Assembly: GCA_021404525.1 (NCBI GenBank)
Contig: JAAWWE010000011.1
Span: 51,319-115,318 of the forward strand
Length of the DNA stretch: 64,000 bases
Direction: 5' to 3'
Source: Rhodobiaceae bacterium
GTDB taxonomy: Bacteria; Pseudomonadota; Alphaproteobacteria; Parvibaculales; Parvibaculaceae
Shown here: one piece after another, positions 17,542 to 27,459 of the stretch
Layout: each line of letters opens with the position of its first letter
Numbering within the stretch: position 1 is the stretch's first letter
Position numbers and translations under genes: made by a program
The notes under the pieces: model-generated
The model's input: only the letters and a program-made list of their open reading frames with translations
What the model was told of the DNA's origin: nothing
Database searches by the model: none

Positions 17542-18929
17542 GCAACACGCTGCAACTCATTACACCCATTGACGGGTCTGTTTATGTAGAACGGCCCTAT
17601 GCCACAGAAGCGGAAGTCGCTGCCGCCTTTGATCGCGCGAGCGAGGCGCAGGCCGCATGGAAGCGGGTGCCGATCCCGGAACGCGCGGCGCTCATGACAA
17701 AATTTGTCGATGCCTTTGTCGCGATGAAAGACGAAATCGTTCCGGAACTTGCCTGGCAGATGGGCCGCCCCATTGCCTATGGTGGCAATGAAGTGAACGG
17801 CTTTGCAGATCGCGCACGCCACATGATCAAGATCGCACCAGAGTGTCTGGAACATGTGCGTCCCGATCCCATTGATGGGTTTGACCGCTACATTAAGCGC
17901 GAACCGCTCGGCGTCGTCTTTGCCATTGCGGCCTGGAACTTCCCCTACATGATTGCGGTGAATTCCGTCGTCCCCGCCCTCATGGCAGGCAACACAGTCG
18001 TGTTGAAACATTCAGGCCAAACACCCCTCTGTGCGGAACGCATGGCCGAAGCTCTGGACAAGGCAGGCGCGCCAGACGGGCTTTTTCAGGTCCTGCATAT
18101 GGGCCACGACCTTACCGAAAAAGCAATCCAGCACCCTGCTTGCGCTTACGTGAATTTCACAGGCTCAGTTGCCGGTGGACATGCCGTCCAGCAGGCGGCA
18201 GTCAATCGCTTCATAAATTTGGGATTAGAGCTCGGTGGCAAAGACCCGGCCTATGTCCGCGCCGACGCAGATGTTGCATTTGCAGTTGAGAACATTGTCG
18301 ACGGCGCCTTCTTCAACTCTGGCCAGTCCTGCTGCGGCAAAGAACGCATCTATGTGGACGCCAGCGTCTATGACAGCTTCGTGGAACAGTTTGTCGAGAC
18401 CACGAAAGGCTACAGGCTCGGCAGCTCCCTCGACGCAGACACCACCATCGGCCCCATGGTGCGCACCAGTGCCGCAACCTTTGTCCGTGGTCAGGTGGCC
18501 GATGCCGTCAGGGACGGGGCAAAATCGCTCATTCCAGAAAGCCACTTCCCGGAATCAAAAGATGGCACTCCCTATCTCGGTCCCCAGGTTGTCATCGACG
18601 TAAACCATTCCATGAGCCTCATGAAGGATGAGACCTTCGGCCCGGCGGTCGGCATCATGAAAGTCTCAAGCGATGAAGAAGCCATCCGGCTCATGAATGA
18701 CAGTCCCTATGGCCTCACCGCCTCCATCTGGACATCAGATATAGACGCCGCGGTCCATATCGGGGATCAGGTCGAGACCGGCACCTGGTTCATGAACCGC
18801 TGTGACTATCTGGACCCGGCGCTTGCCTGGACAGCTGTGAAGGACAGCGGACGCGGCGCGACGCTGTCTGCGGTGGGCTATGAGTTCCTCACCCGCCCAA
18901 AGAGCTACCATCTCCGACTGAAGACCTGA
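17538..18929 (+). CDS. Aldehyde dehydrogenase family protein
   Basis: AAWNFPYMIAVNSVVPALMAGNTVVLKHSGQTP, LGLELGGKDPAYV, FFNSGQSCCGKERIYV; ATGA overlap with upstream gene. Confidence 0.96.
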   Translation: MSNTLQLITPIDGSVYVERPYATEAEVAAAFDRASEAQAAWKRVPIPERAALMTKFVDAFVAMKDEIVPELAWQMGRPIAYGGNEVNGFADRARHMIKIAPECLEHVRPDPIDGFDRYIKREPLGVVFAIAAWNFPYMIAVNSVVPALMAGNTVVLKHSGQTPLCAERMAEALDKAGAPDGLFQVLHMGHDLTEKAIQHPACAYVNFTGSVAGGHAVQQAAVNRFINLGLELGGKDPAYVRADADVAFAVENIVDGAFFNSGQSCCGKERIYVDASVYDSFVEQFVETTKGYRLGSSLDADTTIGPMVRTSAATFVRGQVADAVRDGAKSLIPESHFPESKDGTPYLGPQVVIDVNHSMSLMKDETFGPAVGIMKVSSDEEAIRLMNDSPYGLTASIWTSDIDAAVHIGDQVETGTWFMNRCDYLDPALAWTAVKDSGRGATLSAVGYEFLTRPKSYHLRLKT

Positions 18930-18931
18930 CC

Positions 18932-20107
18932 ATGATCGATTCATATCAAAGCTTGATCGCCAACTGGAGCTACCCAACCTCTATTCGGTTTGGCCCCGGG
19001 CGCATTTCAGAACTGGCCAATGCCTGCCGCGGCGCAGGCATTCACGCTCCCCTCCTCGTCACCGATCCAGGACTGGCGGCGCTGCCAATCGTGACTGATG
19101 CGCTGAATGCGCTCGAAGAGAATGGCCTTTCAACCGTGCTCTTCCACAATCTGCAGGCAAACCCGGTTGCCGCGAACGTCGAAGAAGGCGTCGCAATTTA
19201 CAAACGCGGCCACCATGATGGCGTCATCGCCTTTGGCGGCGGCTCCGCGCTCGACACAGCCAAAGCTATTGCCTTCATGTCTGGACAGTCCCGGCCCATC
19301 TGGGACTTTGAAGACCGGGAAGACTGGTGGACACGGGCGGACCCGGCAGGCATCGCCCCTATCATCGCCGTACCAACAACCGCTGGGACCGGCTCAGAAG
19401 TCGGCCGCGCTGCCGTCATCACCGATGAAAGCGACCACACCAAGAAAGTTATCTTCCATCCGAAAATGCTGCCGGTGGAAGTCATCGCAGACCCGGCCCT
19501 CACCACCGGTCTCCCGGCACCCATCACCGCGGCAACAGGCATGGATGCCCTCTCCCACGCCCTGGAAGCCTATTGCAGCCCCTTCTGGCACCCCATGGGC
19601 CAAGGCATCGCGCTCGAAGCCATGCGTCTTGTGAAGGAATGGCTGCCAGAGGCCACCGCTAATGGGGAGAATGTCGACGCCCGCGCCTATATGATGGCGG
19701 CCTCCTCTATGGGCGCTGTCGCCTTTCAGAAAGGTCTCGGCGCGATGCACGCCATGAGCCATCCCTGCTCCAGCCTCAAAGGCACCCATCACGGCCTCAC
19801 CAACGCCGTGGTGATGCCATATGTGCTGCATCACAATCTGAATGCGATCGATGAAAAGCTCGCTGCTGCCGCCCGCTATTTGGGAACTGGCGACCATGCC
19901 ACAAGCTTCATTGACTGGGTTCTCCGCCTGCGCGAAGAACTTCAGATCCCAAACACGTTGCATGATCTCGGCATCACCCCGGACCTGATCAGCCAGATGG
20001 CCCCGATGGCACTGGAAGACCCGTGCACTGGCGGCAATCCGGTTTCCATGACAACCGGCACCTACGAAGGCCTTTACGACAAAGCCATTAACGGCACCCT
20101 CGGTTGA
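18932..20107 (+). CDS. Iron-containing alcohol dehydrogenase
   Basis: FGGGSALDTAKAIAFM, VPTTAGTGSEVGRAAVIT, TGMDALSHALEAYCSPFWHPMGQGIALEAM, GAMHAMSHPCSSLKGTHHGLTNAVVMPYVL. Confidence 0.96.
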   Translation: MIDSYQSLIANWSYPTSIRFGPGRISELANACRGAGIHAPLLVTDPGLAALPIVTDALNALEENGLSTVLFHNLQANPVAANVEEGVAIYKRGHHDGVIAFGGGSALDTAKAIAFMSGQSRPIWDFEDREDWWTRADPAGIAPIIAVPTTAGTGSEVGRAAVITDESDHTKKVIFHPKMLPVEVIADPALTTGLPAPITAATGMDALSHALEAYCSPFWHPMGQGIALEAMRLVKEWLPEATANGENVDARAYMMAASSMGAVAFQKGLGAMHAMSHPCSSLKGTHHGLTNAVVMPYVLHHNLNAIDEKLAAAARYLGTGDHATSFIDWVLRLREELQIPNTLHDLGITPDLISQMAPMALEDPCTGGNPVSMTTGTYEGLYDKAINGTLG

Positions 20108-20111
20108 TTCC

Positions 20112-20987
20112 ATGGCGATAGACACGACGACATATGCGGTGCCTTTGGCCCGCACCATTTCCGACATGCGCGAGCAGGTCGCTTCCTGGCGCGCGGCAGG
20201 AGAGAAGATCGCCCTCGTGCCCACCATGGGTGCGCTACACGAAGGACACCTCTCGCTCATTGAGGTTGCGAAAGCGCATGGGGCGACGAAGGCGATTGTC
20301 TCGATCTTTGTAAACCCCACACAGTTTGGACCGGGCGAAGATTTCGACGCCTACCCGCGCACGGAAGCAACCGACGCAGAAAAGCTGGTGGACCGCGCGG
20401 ACCTCATTTTCGCGCCCAATGGTTCTGAGATGTATCCGGACGGCTACGGCACAACCGTCTCCGTCAAGGGCGTCACCAATACACTCGAAGGCGAAGCCCG
20501 CCCCACCCACTTTGACGGCGTCGCAACCGTGGTGAGCAAGCTCCTGCTCGCGGCCCTGCCAGACTGCGCGGTCTTTGGCGAAAAAGACTATCAACAGCTT
20601 CTGACCATCCGCCGCATGGTGACGGACTTGCGCATCCCGGTTGAGATACTGGGCGGTCCTATTCTCCGCGAGCCCGACGGCCTCGCCATGTCGTCCCGCA
20701 ACGTCTACCTCACAGAAACAGAGCGCAAAGCCGCCGGTCAGCTGAACGTGATCCTGAAAGAAACCGCTGACGCAATCACTAATGGCGCTGACCTCAAGAC
20801 AGCCACAGCCGACGCAGAATCAAAACTCCTGGAACTAGGCTTCGACAAGGTGGACTACCTGACCGTCCGCGACACCACAACGCTGCAGCCCGTTGAGAAA
20901 CTAGCGGAAGAGGCCCGTATTCTCGTCGCCGCCAAAATCGGCCAGCCCCGTTTGCTGGACAATATGCCGGTTGAGTTTAGAGGCTAG
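20112..20987 (+). CDS. panC: Pantothenate synthetase
   Basis: VPTMGALHEGHLSLIEVA, VSIFVNPTQFGPGEDFDAYPRT, LPDCAVFGEKDYQQLLTIRRMVTDL, EPDGLAMSSRNVYL. Confidence 0.98.
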   Translation: MAIDTTTYAVPLARTISDMREQVASWRAAGEKIALVPTMGALHEGHLSLIEVAKAHGATKAIVSIFVNPTQFGPGEDFDAYPRTEATDAEKLVDRADLIFAPNGSEMYPDGYGTTVSVKGVTNTLEGEARPTHFDGVATVVSKLLLAALPDCAVFGEKDYQQLLTIRRMVTDLRIPVEILGGPILREPDGLAMSSRNVYLTETERKAAGQLNVILKETADAITNGADLKTATADAESKLLELGFDKVDYLTVRDTTTLQPVEKLAEEARILVAAKIGQPRLLDNMPVEFRG

Positions 20988-21292
20988 GCTTCAAAACAAA
21001 CCTGTTCCGCTACCAAAAATAAGACGCCCAGCAACGCAATTCCAACTGCAAAGTATCTTCTGAATCGCAGATGCATGCGTCCGCTCTTGTTGAATGCAGC
21101 TAGCGCCTCATCAAGCACGAAATTTGATGCAATCAGAGAGTTGGCCCGACTCTCTGATACATTCTCCAATCTTTTGGGGGGAAGGATCACACTCAATGCT
21201 AACGAATACACCAGGTACAATGGAACTAGGTATATCAGTAGATCAAAACTGAGGTCCGCCAACCCTCCTCCAAATGCGCACAAGCCTGACAT
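20984..21292 (-). CDS. Small two-TM protein, paralogue A
   Basis: 102 aa; LPPKRLENVSESRANSLIASNFVLDEALAAFNKSGRMHLRFRR...VLFLVAEQVCFEA; aligns along its length with ORF 21340..21648. Confidence 0.75.
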   Translation of the reverse strand: MSGLCAFGGGLADLSFDLLIYLVPLYLVYSLALSVILPPKRLENVSESRANSLIASNFVLDEALAAFNKSGRMHLRFRRYFAVGIALLGVLFLVAEQVCFEA

Positions 21293-21339
21293 TATTGTTC
21301 CTCCGCTCGAGCCCTACTGGCAAATTCTACAAACACAAA

Positions 21340-21648
21340 CTAAGCATCAAAACAAATTTGGTGAGTGACGAGAAACAACACCAACAAAACAATGACATAT
21401 ATCGTGCCAAGGTTCTCTGCCCGGATCATGCGTTGACCCGTTTTGTTAAACGCTTCCAACGCCTTTTCCGGCTGGAGCATCGAACTCTGGTGGAGTTTTC
21501 TAGCTTCCTTCTTGGATACACCTGGTAGCCGGTTGTCAGGAACAACTAGGCTTGCAGCAACAAAGAAAAGCAGAAGCAGGAAGAACAAGTACCTCAACAA
21601 CGTCCCAAGCGTTCCCACAAGATTCAAATCGGGACTACATACATCCAA
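21340..21648 (-). CDS. Small two-TM protein, paralogue B
   Basis: 102 aa; VPDNRLPGVSKKEARKLHQSSMLQPEKALEAFNKTGQRMIRAEN...VLFLVTHQICFDA. Confidence 0.75.
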   Translation of the reverse strand: MDVCSPDLNLVGTLGTLLRYLFFLLLLFFVAASLVVPDNRLPGVSKKEARKLHQSSMLQPEKALEAFNKTGQRMIRAENLGTIYVIVLLVLFLVTHQICFDA

Positions 21649-21728
21649 AATCTTGTCCTTTCAGCTGTATACTTCAGACTGTGGGCACATCGGCATAAAC
21701 TGACATCAAGCCGGTTTGTTCCCCTGAA

Positions 21729-22019
21729 TCAAATTGCAATCAAACAACCAATGAATGCAAGTCCACCAACAGACCAGAAAAGTTTCTTACGCCAGCGCCT
21801 TGTCAAATACAGTCCGGAGTCATTTAACTTTGACTGATTGCGCGGATGTGAAAGTCCATCCCATAGATAGCGGAGCCAATTGCGACGCCACGGATCTTTC
21901 AAATACCTTATGAGATAGATGTCAAACAGGAATAAGAACACCCACATCGATAGAAATGGCCCTATTACATAGAAGACTTTCGGCTCTCCGGTGATCGTGA
22001 TGTATTCGCCTAGATCCAT
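21729..22019 (-). CDS. Small two-TM protein, possible divergent relative (C)
   Basis: 96 aa; N-terminal TM, soluble middle, SKLNDSGLYLTRRWRKKLFWSVGGLAFIGCLIAI resembling FNKSG...R-TM of A and B. Confidence 0.65.
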   Translation of the reverse strand: MDLGEYITITGEPKVFYVIGPFLSMWVFLFLFDIYLIRYLKDPWRRNWLRYLWDGLSHPRNQSKLNDSGLYLTRRWRKKLFWSVGGLAFIGCLIAI

Positions 22020-22031
22020 CCTGACCTCAGT

Positions 22032-22466
22032 TCAAAGCAGCCCCAGCTCACGCAGCTCTTCGCGCATTTTAGCCGGCATGTCGTCTTCGCCTTCAACTGC
22101 TCGAGCATCGCGTGGGGCGTTCTCCGGCTCCAAATAGCGCCAGCCCTGGAAAGGTCGCTTAGCTAAGCGTTCGGTCATGATGAGTTCCGGGTCCAGCACC
22201 AGACCGCAATGCTTCTTGCCCTCATCATCCACGAGGGGTTTAAGCTCAAGCACCTTCTGACGACAGCGCACCACGCCCTTCATGACCCAGTAGATCGATC
22301 CACCATCAGTGAGTTCGTCCGCGCGCTTCGGCGTCATGCGGGTGACGTGCATCACCTCCACCGGCTGCCCGGCCTTTTTCTTTTGCGCCAAGCGCATGGC
22401 CTGATAGTCCCGAAGCGTCTCCGGGTCTTCCACACCAACACAGAGTTTAATGAGATGAACGGTCAC
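22032..22466 (-). CDS. DUF1489 family protein
   Basis: 144 aa; MTVHLIKLCVGVEDPETLRDYQ...GGSIYWVMKGVVRCRQKVLELKP...CGLVLDPELIMTERLAKRPFQGWRYL. Confidence 0.85.
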   Translation of the reverse strand: MTVHLIKLCVGVEDPETLRDYQAMRLAQKKKAGQPVEVMHVTRMTPKRADELTDGGSIYWVMKGVVRCRQKVLELKPLVDDEGKKHCGLVLDPELIMTERLAKRPFQGWRYLEPENAPRDARAVEGEDDMPAKMREELRELGLL

Positions 22467-22474
22467 GTGAGGCG

Positions 22475-24463
22475 CTACTCTGCCGCCTCTTCAAACGCAA
22501 CGAGCAAAGCGCCGGCTTCCACCTGATCACCTTCAGCCACGCCAACTGTCTCGACAGTACCCGCGCTCTGCGCCTGGATGGTCTGCTCCATCTTCATGGC
22601 TTCAAGCACCACAAGCGGCGCGCCAGGACGCACCTTGTCCCCCGGCTTTACGAGCACCTGAATGATTTTGCCCGGCAGCGGCGCCACAAAGCGATTGCCG
22701 CCCGCCTGCTCCTGCAGATCCACATCCAGCGGGTCAGGCCGCGTGAATTCATATGATGCACCCTTGTGCATCAGCACAAACCCGCCGCTGAGTTCAATCA
22801 CCCCAACAGCAAAGCGCTGACCGTTTACTTGCGCTGTTAGGCGCCCGTCCAGCAAGTGCCCCTTCGCCGTAAACGAGGCGCCATCCATATTGATCTGCCA
22901 GGCACCCTCAACAGCGTGTGCCGAGAGAGCAATCGCATCCCCGCCAAATTCAAGCGGCACCGGCTCCGTGCGTCCCCCACCAAGGGTCCAGCTGTCTGTC
23001 GCCTCCCAGGGCGACTGACCATCAGCGTCTGCGCCGCGTCGGAGAACCTCATGAAGCGCCGCAACAGCGATCAGCGGTGCAGGCAATCCAGTGGACGGCA
23101 CAAGCACGTCCAGATGCGCGTCGATAAAGCCCGTATCAATGTCGCCAGAGATAAAGTCCTTGTTCTGGACGATCTCGGCCAGAAACGCGGTGTTCGCCCG
23201 AAGGCCCGCAATCTCTGTCACCTCCAGCGCCCGCGCCATCTGCCGCAGTGCCCCGTCCCGCGTTTCATCCCAGGTGATGAGCTTCGCGATCATCGGGTCA
23301 TAAAACATGGAGACCGTGTCGCCTTCACGCACGCCGGTATCAACACGCACGCCTTCTTCCTCCGATGGCAGACGCAGTCGGTGCAACGTCCCTGTGGACG
23401 GGAAGAACTTCTTCGCCGGGTCTTCCGCGTAAAGACGCACTTCCACCGCATGTCCGTCGATGAACAAGTCATCCTGGGTCGCAGGCAGCTCTTCACCCGC
23501 GGCAACACGCAATTGCCACTCCACCAGGTCCTGGCCGGTGATCATTTCCGTGACCGGGTGTTCCACTTGCAGCCGAGTATTCATTTCCATGAAATAGAAA
23601 CCGTCGGCCTTAAGGCCTTCCGACGCATCGGCAATAAACTCAATGGTTCCGGCACCGCGATAATCAATGGCCTTCGCTGCCGCCACGGCAGCTGCCCCCA
23701 TTGCTTCGCGCATATCGAGCGGCATGTCTGGTGCCGGGGCTTCTTCCACCACCTTCTGGTGGCGCCGCTGCAACGAACAGTCCCGTTCGAACAAGTGCAC
23801 CGCATTTCCGTGGGTATCCGCAAAGACCTGAATCTCAATATGTCGGGGCCGGGCGACAAACTTCTCAACCAGTACCCTGTCATCGCCAAAGGCGCTTGCA
23901 GATTCCCGCTGGGCAGACGCGAGCGCCTTTTCAAACTCGTCTGGCGCATCGACACGGCGCATGCCCTTGCCGCCCCCACCTGCAACGGCCTTAATCAGAA
24001 CCGGATAGCCGATCTTGCCCGCTTGCTCCGCAAGGAAGGTCGGGTCCTGGTTATCCCCGTGATAGCCAGGCACCACAGGTACATTGGCCTTTTCCATCAG
24101 TGCCTTCGCAGCGTCCTTCAAACCCATTGCGCGGATGGCAGACGCCGTCGGACCGATGAAGATGACGCCCGCTTTTTCGCAGGCGTCTGCAAACTCCGCA
24201 TTCTCAGACAGGAACCCGTAGCCGGGGTGAATGGCCTCAGCGGCACTACGCTTGGCGACATCCAGAATGACGTCTGCCTTCAAATAGCTCTCATTCGCTG
24301 GCGACGGGCCAATATGGTGGGCCTCATCCGCCTCCGCCACATGAGCGGCGTTGGCGTCCGCGTCGGAATAAACAGCAATCGTGCGCAGCCCCATGGCTTT
24401 GGCTGTGCGGATGACACGACAGGCGATTTCGCCGCGATTGGCGATCAGGACAGAAGAAAACAT
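22475..24463 (-). CDS. mccA: Methylcrotonyl-CoA carboxylase biotin-containing (alpha) subunit
   Basis: MFSSVLIANRGEIACRVIRTAKAMG biotin carboxylase N-term; VVLEAMKMEQTIQA biotinylation motif; next to mccB. Confidence 0.92.
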   Translation of the reverse strand: MFSSVLIANRGEIACRVIRTAKAMGLRTIAVYSDADANAAHVAEADEAHHIGPSPANESYLKADVILDVAKRSAAEAIHPGYGFLSENAEFADACEKAGVIFIGPTASAIRAMGLKDAAKALMEKANVPVVPGYHGDNQDPTFLAEQAGKIGYPVLIKAVAGGGGKGMRRVDAPDEFEKALASAQRESASAFGDDRVLVEKFVARPRHIEIQVFADTHGNAVHLFERDCSLQRRHQKVVEEAPAPDMPLDMREAMGAAAVAAAKAIDYRGAGTIEFIADASEGLKADGFYFMEMNTRLQVEHPVTEMITGQDLVEWQLRVAAGEELPATQDDLFIDGHAVEVRLYAEDPAKKFFPSTGTLHRLRLPSEEEGVRVDTGVREGDTVSMFYDPMIAKLITWDETRDGALRQMARALEVTEIAGLRANTAFLAEIVQNKDFISGDIDTGFIDAHLDVLVPSTGLPAPLIAVAALHEVLRRGADADGQSPWEATDSWTLGGGRTEPVPLEFGGDAIALSAHAVEGAWQINMDGASFTAKGHLLDGRLTAQVNGQRFAVGVIELSGGFVLMHKGASYEFTRPDPLDVDLQEQAGGNRFVAPLPGKIIQVLVKPGDKVRPGAPLVVLEAMKMEQTIQAQSAGTVETVGVAEGDQVEAGALLVAFEEAAE

Positions 24464-24471
24464 GTTTGGCC

Positions 24472-26079
24472 TCACATCCTGAACACGCCGAACTTCATGT
24501 CCGGTATGGGGGCGTTAAGAGTGGCAGAAAGCGAAAGGGCCAACACACGGCGGGTTTCCTGGGGGGTGATGATGCCATCATCCCACACCCTGGCCGTCGC
24601 AAAATAGGGATGCCCTTCATCTTCATACTGAGCGCGAATAGGCGCTTTGAAAGCCTCTTCCTCCTCCGCGCTCCAGTCCTCACCCCGTGCTTCCATACCG
24701 TCCCGCTTGACCGTCGCCAGCACGCTGGAAGCCTGTTCGCCACCCATTACAGAGATACGCGAGTTTGGCCACATGAAGAGGAAACGCGGTGAATAGGCCC
24801 GACCGCACATGCCGTAATTCCCCGCACCATAGGACCCACCAATCACCACCGTGATCTTCGGCACCTGGGCCGTCGCCACCGCGGTTACGAGCTTTGCCCC
24901 GTCTTTGGCGATACCACCGGATTCATATTCCCGACCCACCATGAAGCCCGCAATATTCTGCAGGAACAGAAGCGGCACTTTCCGTTGGCAACAAAGCTCA
25001 ATGAAGTGTGCACCTTTCAGCGCCGACTCTGAGAAGAGAATGCCATTGTTGGCAACAATCCCCACGGGCATGCCGTGAATATGGGCAAAGCCGGTGACCA
25101 GCGTCTCTCCGTAAAGCGGCTTGAACTCATCAAAGTCCGAACCATCCACCAGCCGTGCAATCACTTCGCGCACGTCATATTGCACCGCCAGCGATGATGG
25201 CACGACACCATCAAGCTCCGCCGGGTCATAGAGGGGCTCTTGTGGATCCTGCAGTTTGACTTGCGGCTCTTTGCGGCGGTTGAGCGTGCCCGCGATCTGT
25301 CGCATCAGCGCCAGCGCATGATCATCATCAAGCGCATAATGGTCCGTGACCCCACTGGTGCGCGAATGCACATCCGCCCCCCCAAGGTCTTCCGCACTCA
25401 CCACCTCACCTGTCGCAGCCTTCACGAGCGGCGGCCCGCCAAGGAAGATCGTGCCCTGCTCTTTCACGATGATGTTTTCATCCGACATGGCTGGCACATA
25501 GGCCCCACCCGCGGTACACGATCCCATCACGATAGAAAGCTGCGGAATGCCCTTCGCGGACATGTTCGCCTGATTGTAAAAGATCCGGCCAAAATGTTCC
25601 CGATCAGGAAAAATATCCGCCTGATTTGGCAGGTTCGCGCCGCCGGAATCCACCATATAGATGCACGGCAGATTGTTCTCGAGCGCGACTTCCTGAGCGC
25701 GAAGGTGCTTTTTCACTGTCTCTGGGTAATAGGTCCCGCCCTTGATCGTCGCATCATTGCAGACAATCACGCACTCCTGATCAGCGACCCGTCCAATACC
25801 GGTAATGATGCCAGACCCGTGGATCTCGCCGCCATGCATCCCGTGGGCCGCCATAGGTGACAGTTCGAGAAACGGGCTCCCGGCATCCAGGACCCCATAG
25901 ACGCGATCCCGCGGCAACTTCTTGCCCCGTGAGACATGCCGCGCCCGCGACCGCTCATCGCCACCAACGGCATGCTTTGCCCGTTGGGTCTCAAGGTCAG
26001 CAACCAGCTCAGCCATTGCTGCCTGGTTTTCCTTAAAGCGGTCGTCACGTGAGGAAACTTTGGTCTTTAGAACGGCCAT
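24472..26079 (-). CDS. mccB: Methylcrotonyl-CoA carboxylase carboxyltransferase (beta) subunit
   Basis: [105 protein letters not shown]. Likely start [15 protein letters not shown] at 26079. Confidence 0.94.
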   Translation of the reverse strand: MAVLKTKVSSRDDRFKENQAAMAELVADLETQRAKHAVGGDERSRARHVSRGKKLPRDRVYGVLDAGSPFLELSPMAAHGMHGGEIHGSGIITGIGRVADQECVIVCNDATIKGGTYYPETVKKHLRAQEVALENNLPCIYMVDSGGANLPNQADIFPDREHFGRIFYNQANMSAKGIPQLSIVMGSCTAGGAYVPAMSDENIIVKEQGTIFLGGPPLVKAATGEVVSAEDLGGADVHSRTSGVTDHYALDDDHALALMRQIAGTLNRRKEPQVKLQDPQEPLYDPAELDGVVPSSLAVQYDVREVIARLVDGSDFDEFKPLYGETLVTGFAHIHGMPVGIVANNGILFSESALKGAHFIELCCQRKVPLLFLQNIAGFMVGREYESGGIAKDGAKLVTAVATAQVPKITVVIGGSYGAGNYGMCGRAYSPRFLFMWPNSRISVMGGEQASSVLATVKRDGMEARGEDWSAEEEEAFKAPIRAQYEDEGHPYFATARVWDDGIITPQETRRVLALSLSATLNAPIPDMKFGVFRM

Positions 26080-26225
26080 GCGCCGCACACTCCCTGGATT
26101 CTTCTTGTTTTCTGCTCTGGAGAATAAGGTGCCTGCCGGCAATGCCAAGCGCTTTCTAAGCCAGCAACCCGCGACAAATAAGCGTTCAGTTTCAGCGGCT
26201 TAACGGTCCGCGCTCAGACATTGAT

Positions 26226-27422
26226 TCAAGCAGCCGGTCGCTCCAGCGCCACAGCTGTCGCTTCTCCCCCACCAATACAAAGGGACGCCACACCCTTCGT
26301 CGCGCCTTTTTGCGCCATCGCATTGAGCAAGGTCACGATGATCCGGGCGCCCGATGCCCCGATCGGATGGCCGAGCGCACAGGCACCGCCATAAATGTTC
26401 ACCCGCTCATGATCAAGGTCGAGCTCTTGCATGGCCGCCATCGCCACCACGGCAAACGCTTCATTGATCTCGAAAAGGTCCACATCGCCAGAAGACCAAC
26501 CCACCTGTTCCAGGAGCTTACCCATGGCGCCTACTGGCGCAGTTGTGAACCAGGCCGGCGCCTGGGCATGCATCGCCTGCCCTTTGATGATCGCCAGCGG
26601 TGCGAGACCCCGCCGGTCCGCTTCCGAGCGCCGCATCATCACCAGAGCCGCCGCCCCGTCTGAGATAGAAGATGAGTTCGCCGCCGTGACGGTCCCGTCA
26701 GGCGCGAAGGCTGGCTTCAGCGTCGGGATTTTGTCTGGCCGCGCCGACAGCGGCTGCTCATCTTGCGCCACCTCAACCTCGCCTTTCCGCCCCTTGATCG
26801 TCACCGGCACAATCTCGGGCACGAATGTCCCATCTTCTGTTGCTGCTTTCGACCGTGCCAGAGAGGTCAGTGCGTATTCATCCTGGGCTTCGCGCGAGAA
26901 TTGGTAATGCTGGGCTGTATCCTCCGCATAGGTGCCCATCAGACGCCCTTCATAGGCATCCTCCAGACCGTCAAGGAACATATGGTCCTTTGCAGCCCCG
27001 TGTCCGAGCCGCATGCCTCCGCGAGCATTAGGCAGCAGGTAGGGCGCATTGCTCATGCTTTCCATGCCACCTGCGACAGCGACACTTGCCCGGCCCATTG
27101 CGAGCGCATCAGCCGCCAGCATGACCGTCTTCATGCCGGAGCCGCAAACCTTGTTGATCGTCGTCGCGGGCACGCTCTGCTCTAGCCCACCGCGAAGGGC
27201 GGCCTGACGCGCAGGTGCCTGCCCTACACCGGCAGGAAGTACGCACCCCATAAAGACTTCATCCACCTCGTCAGACCCGAGAGAGGCCCGTTCAACAGCA
27301 CCGGAAAGCGCCCGCGCGCCAAGCTCTGGGCCAGACACCGCCGCAAGCGCGCCTTGAAAACCACCGAGCGGCGTCCGCGCAGCACTTACAATCACAATCG
27401 GGTCTTTCTCCAAATCACTCAT
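26226..27422 (-). CDS. Acetyl-CoA C-acyltransferase (thiolase)
   Basis: VIVSAARTPLGGFQGALAAVSGPELG, TINKVCGSGMKTVMLAADALAMG, GGACALGHPIGASGARIIVTLL. Likely start MSDLEKDPIVIV. Confidence 0.95.
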   Translation of the reverse strand: MSDLEKDPIVIVSAARTPLGGFQGALAAVSGPELGARALSGAVERASLGSDEVDEVFMGCVLPAGVGQAPARQAALRGGLEQSVPATTINKVCGSGMKTVMLAADALAMGRASVAVAGGMESMSNAPYLLPNARGGMRLGHGAAKDHMFLDGLEDAYEGRLMGTYAEDTAQHYQFSREAQDEYALTSLARSKAATEDGTFVPEIVPVTIKGRKGEVEVAQDEQPLSARPDKIPTLKPAFAPDGTVTAANSSSISDGAAALVMMRRSEADRRGLAPLAIIKGQAMHAQAPAWFTTAPVGAMGKLLEQVGWSSGDVDLFEINEAFAVVAMAAMQELDLDHERVNIYGGACALGHPIGASGARIIVTLLNAMAQKGATKGVASLCIGGGEATAVALERPAA

Positions 27423-27459
27423 CAAACTCTCCCTCTCATATTCAGTCGCCTGTTGAAAA

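Noticed and set aside
22856-24607. 583-aa plus ORF opposite mccA
   Set aside because: Antisense open frame produced by high-GC codon bias over a strongly conserved biotin carboxylase gene; no recognisable domain.
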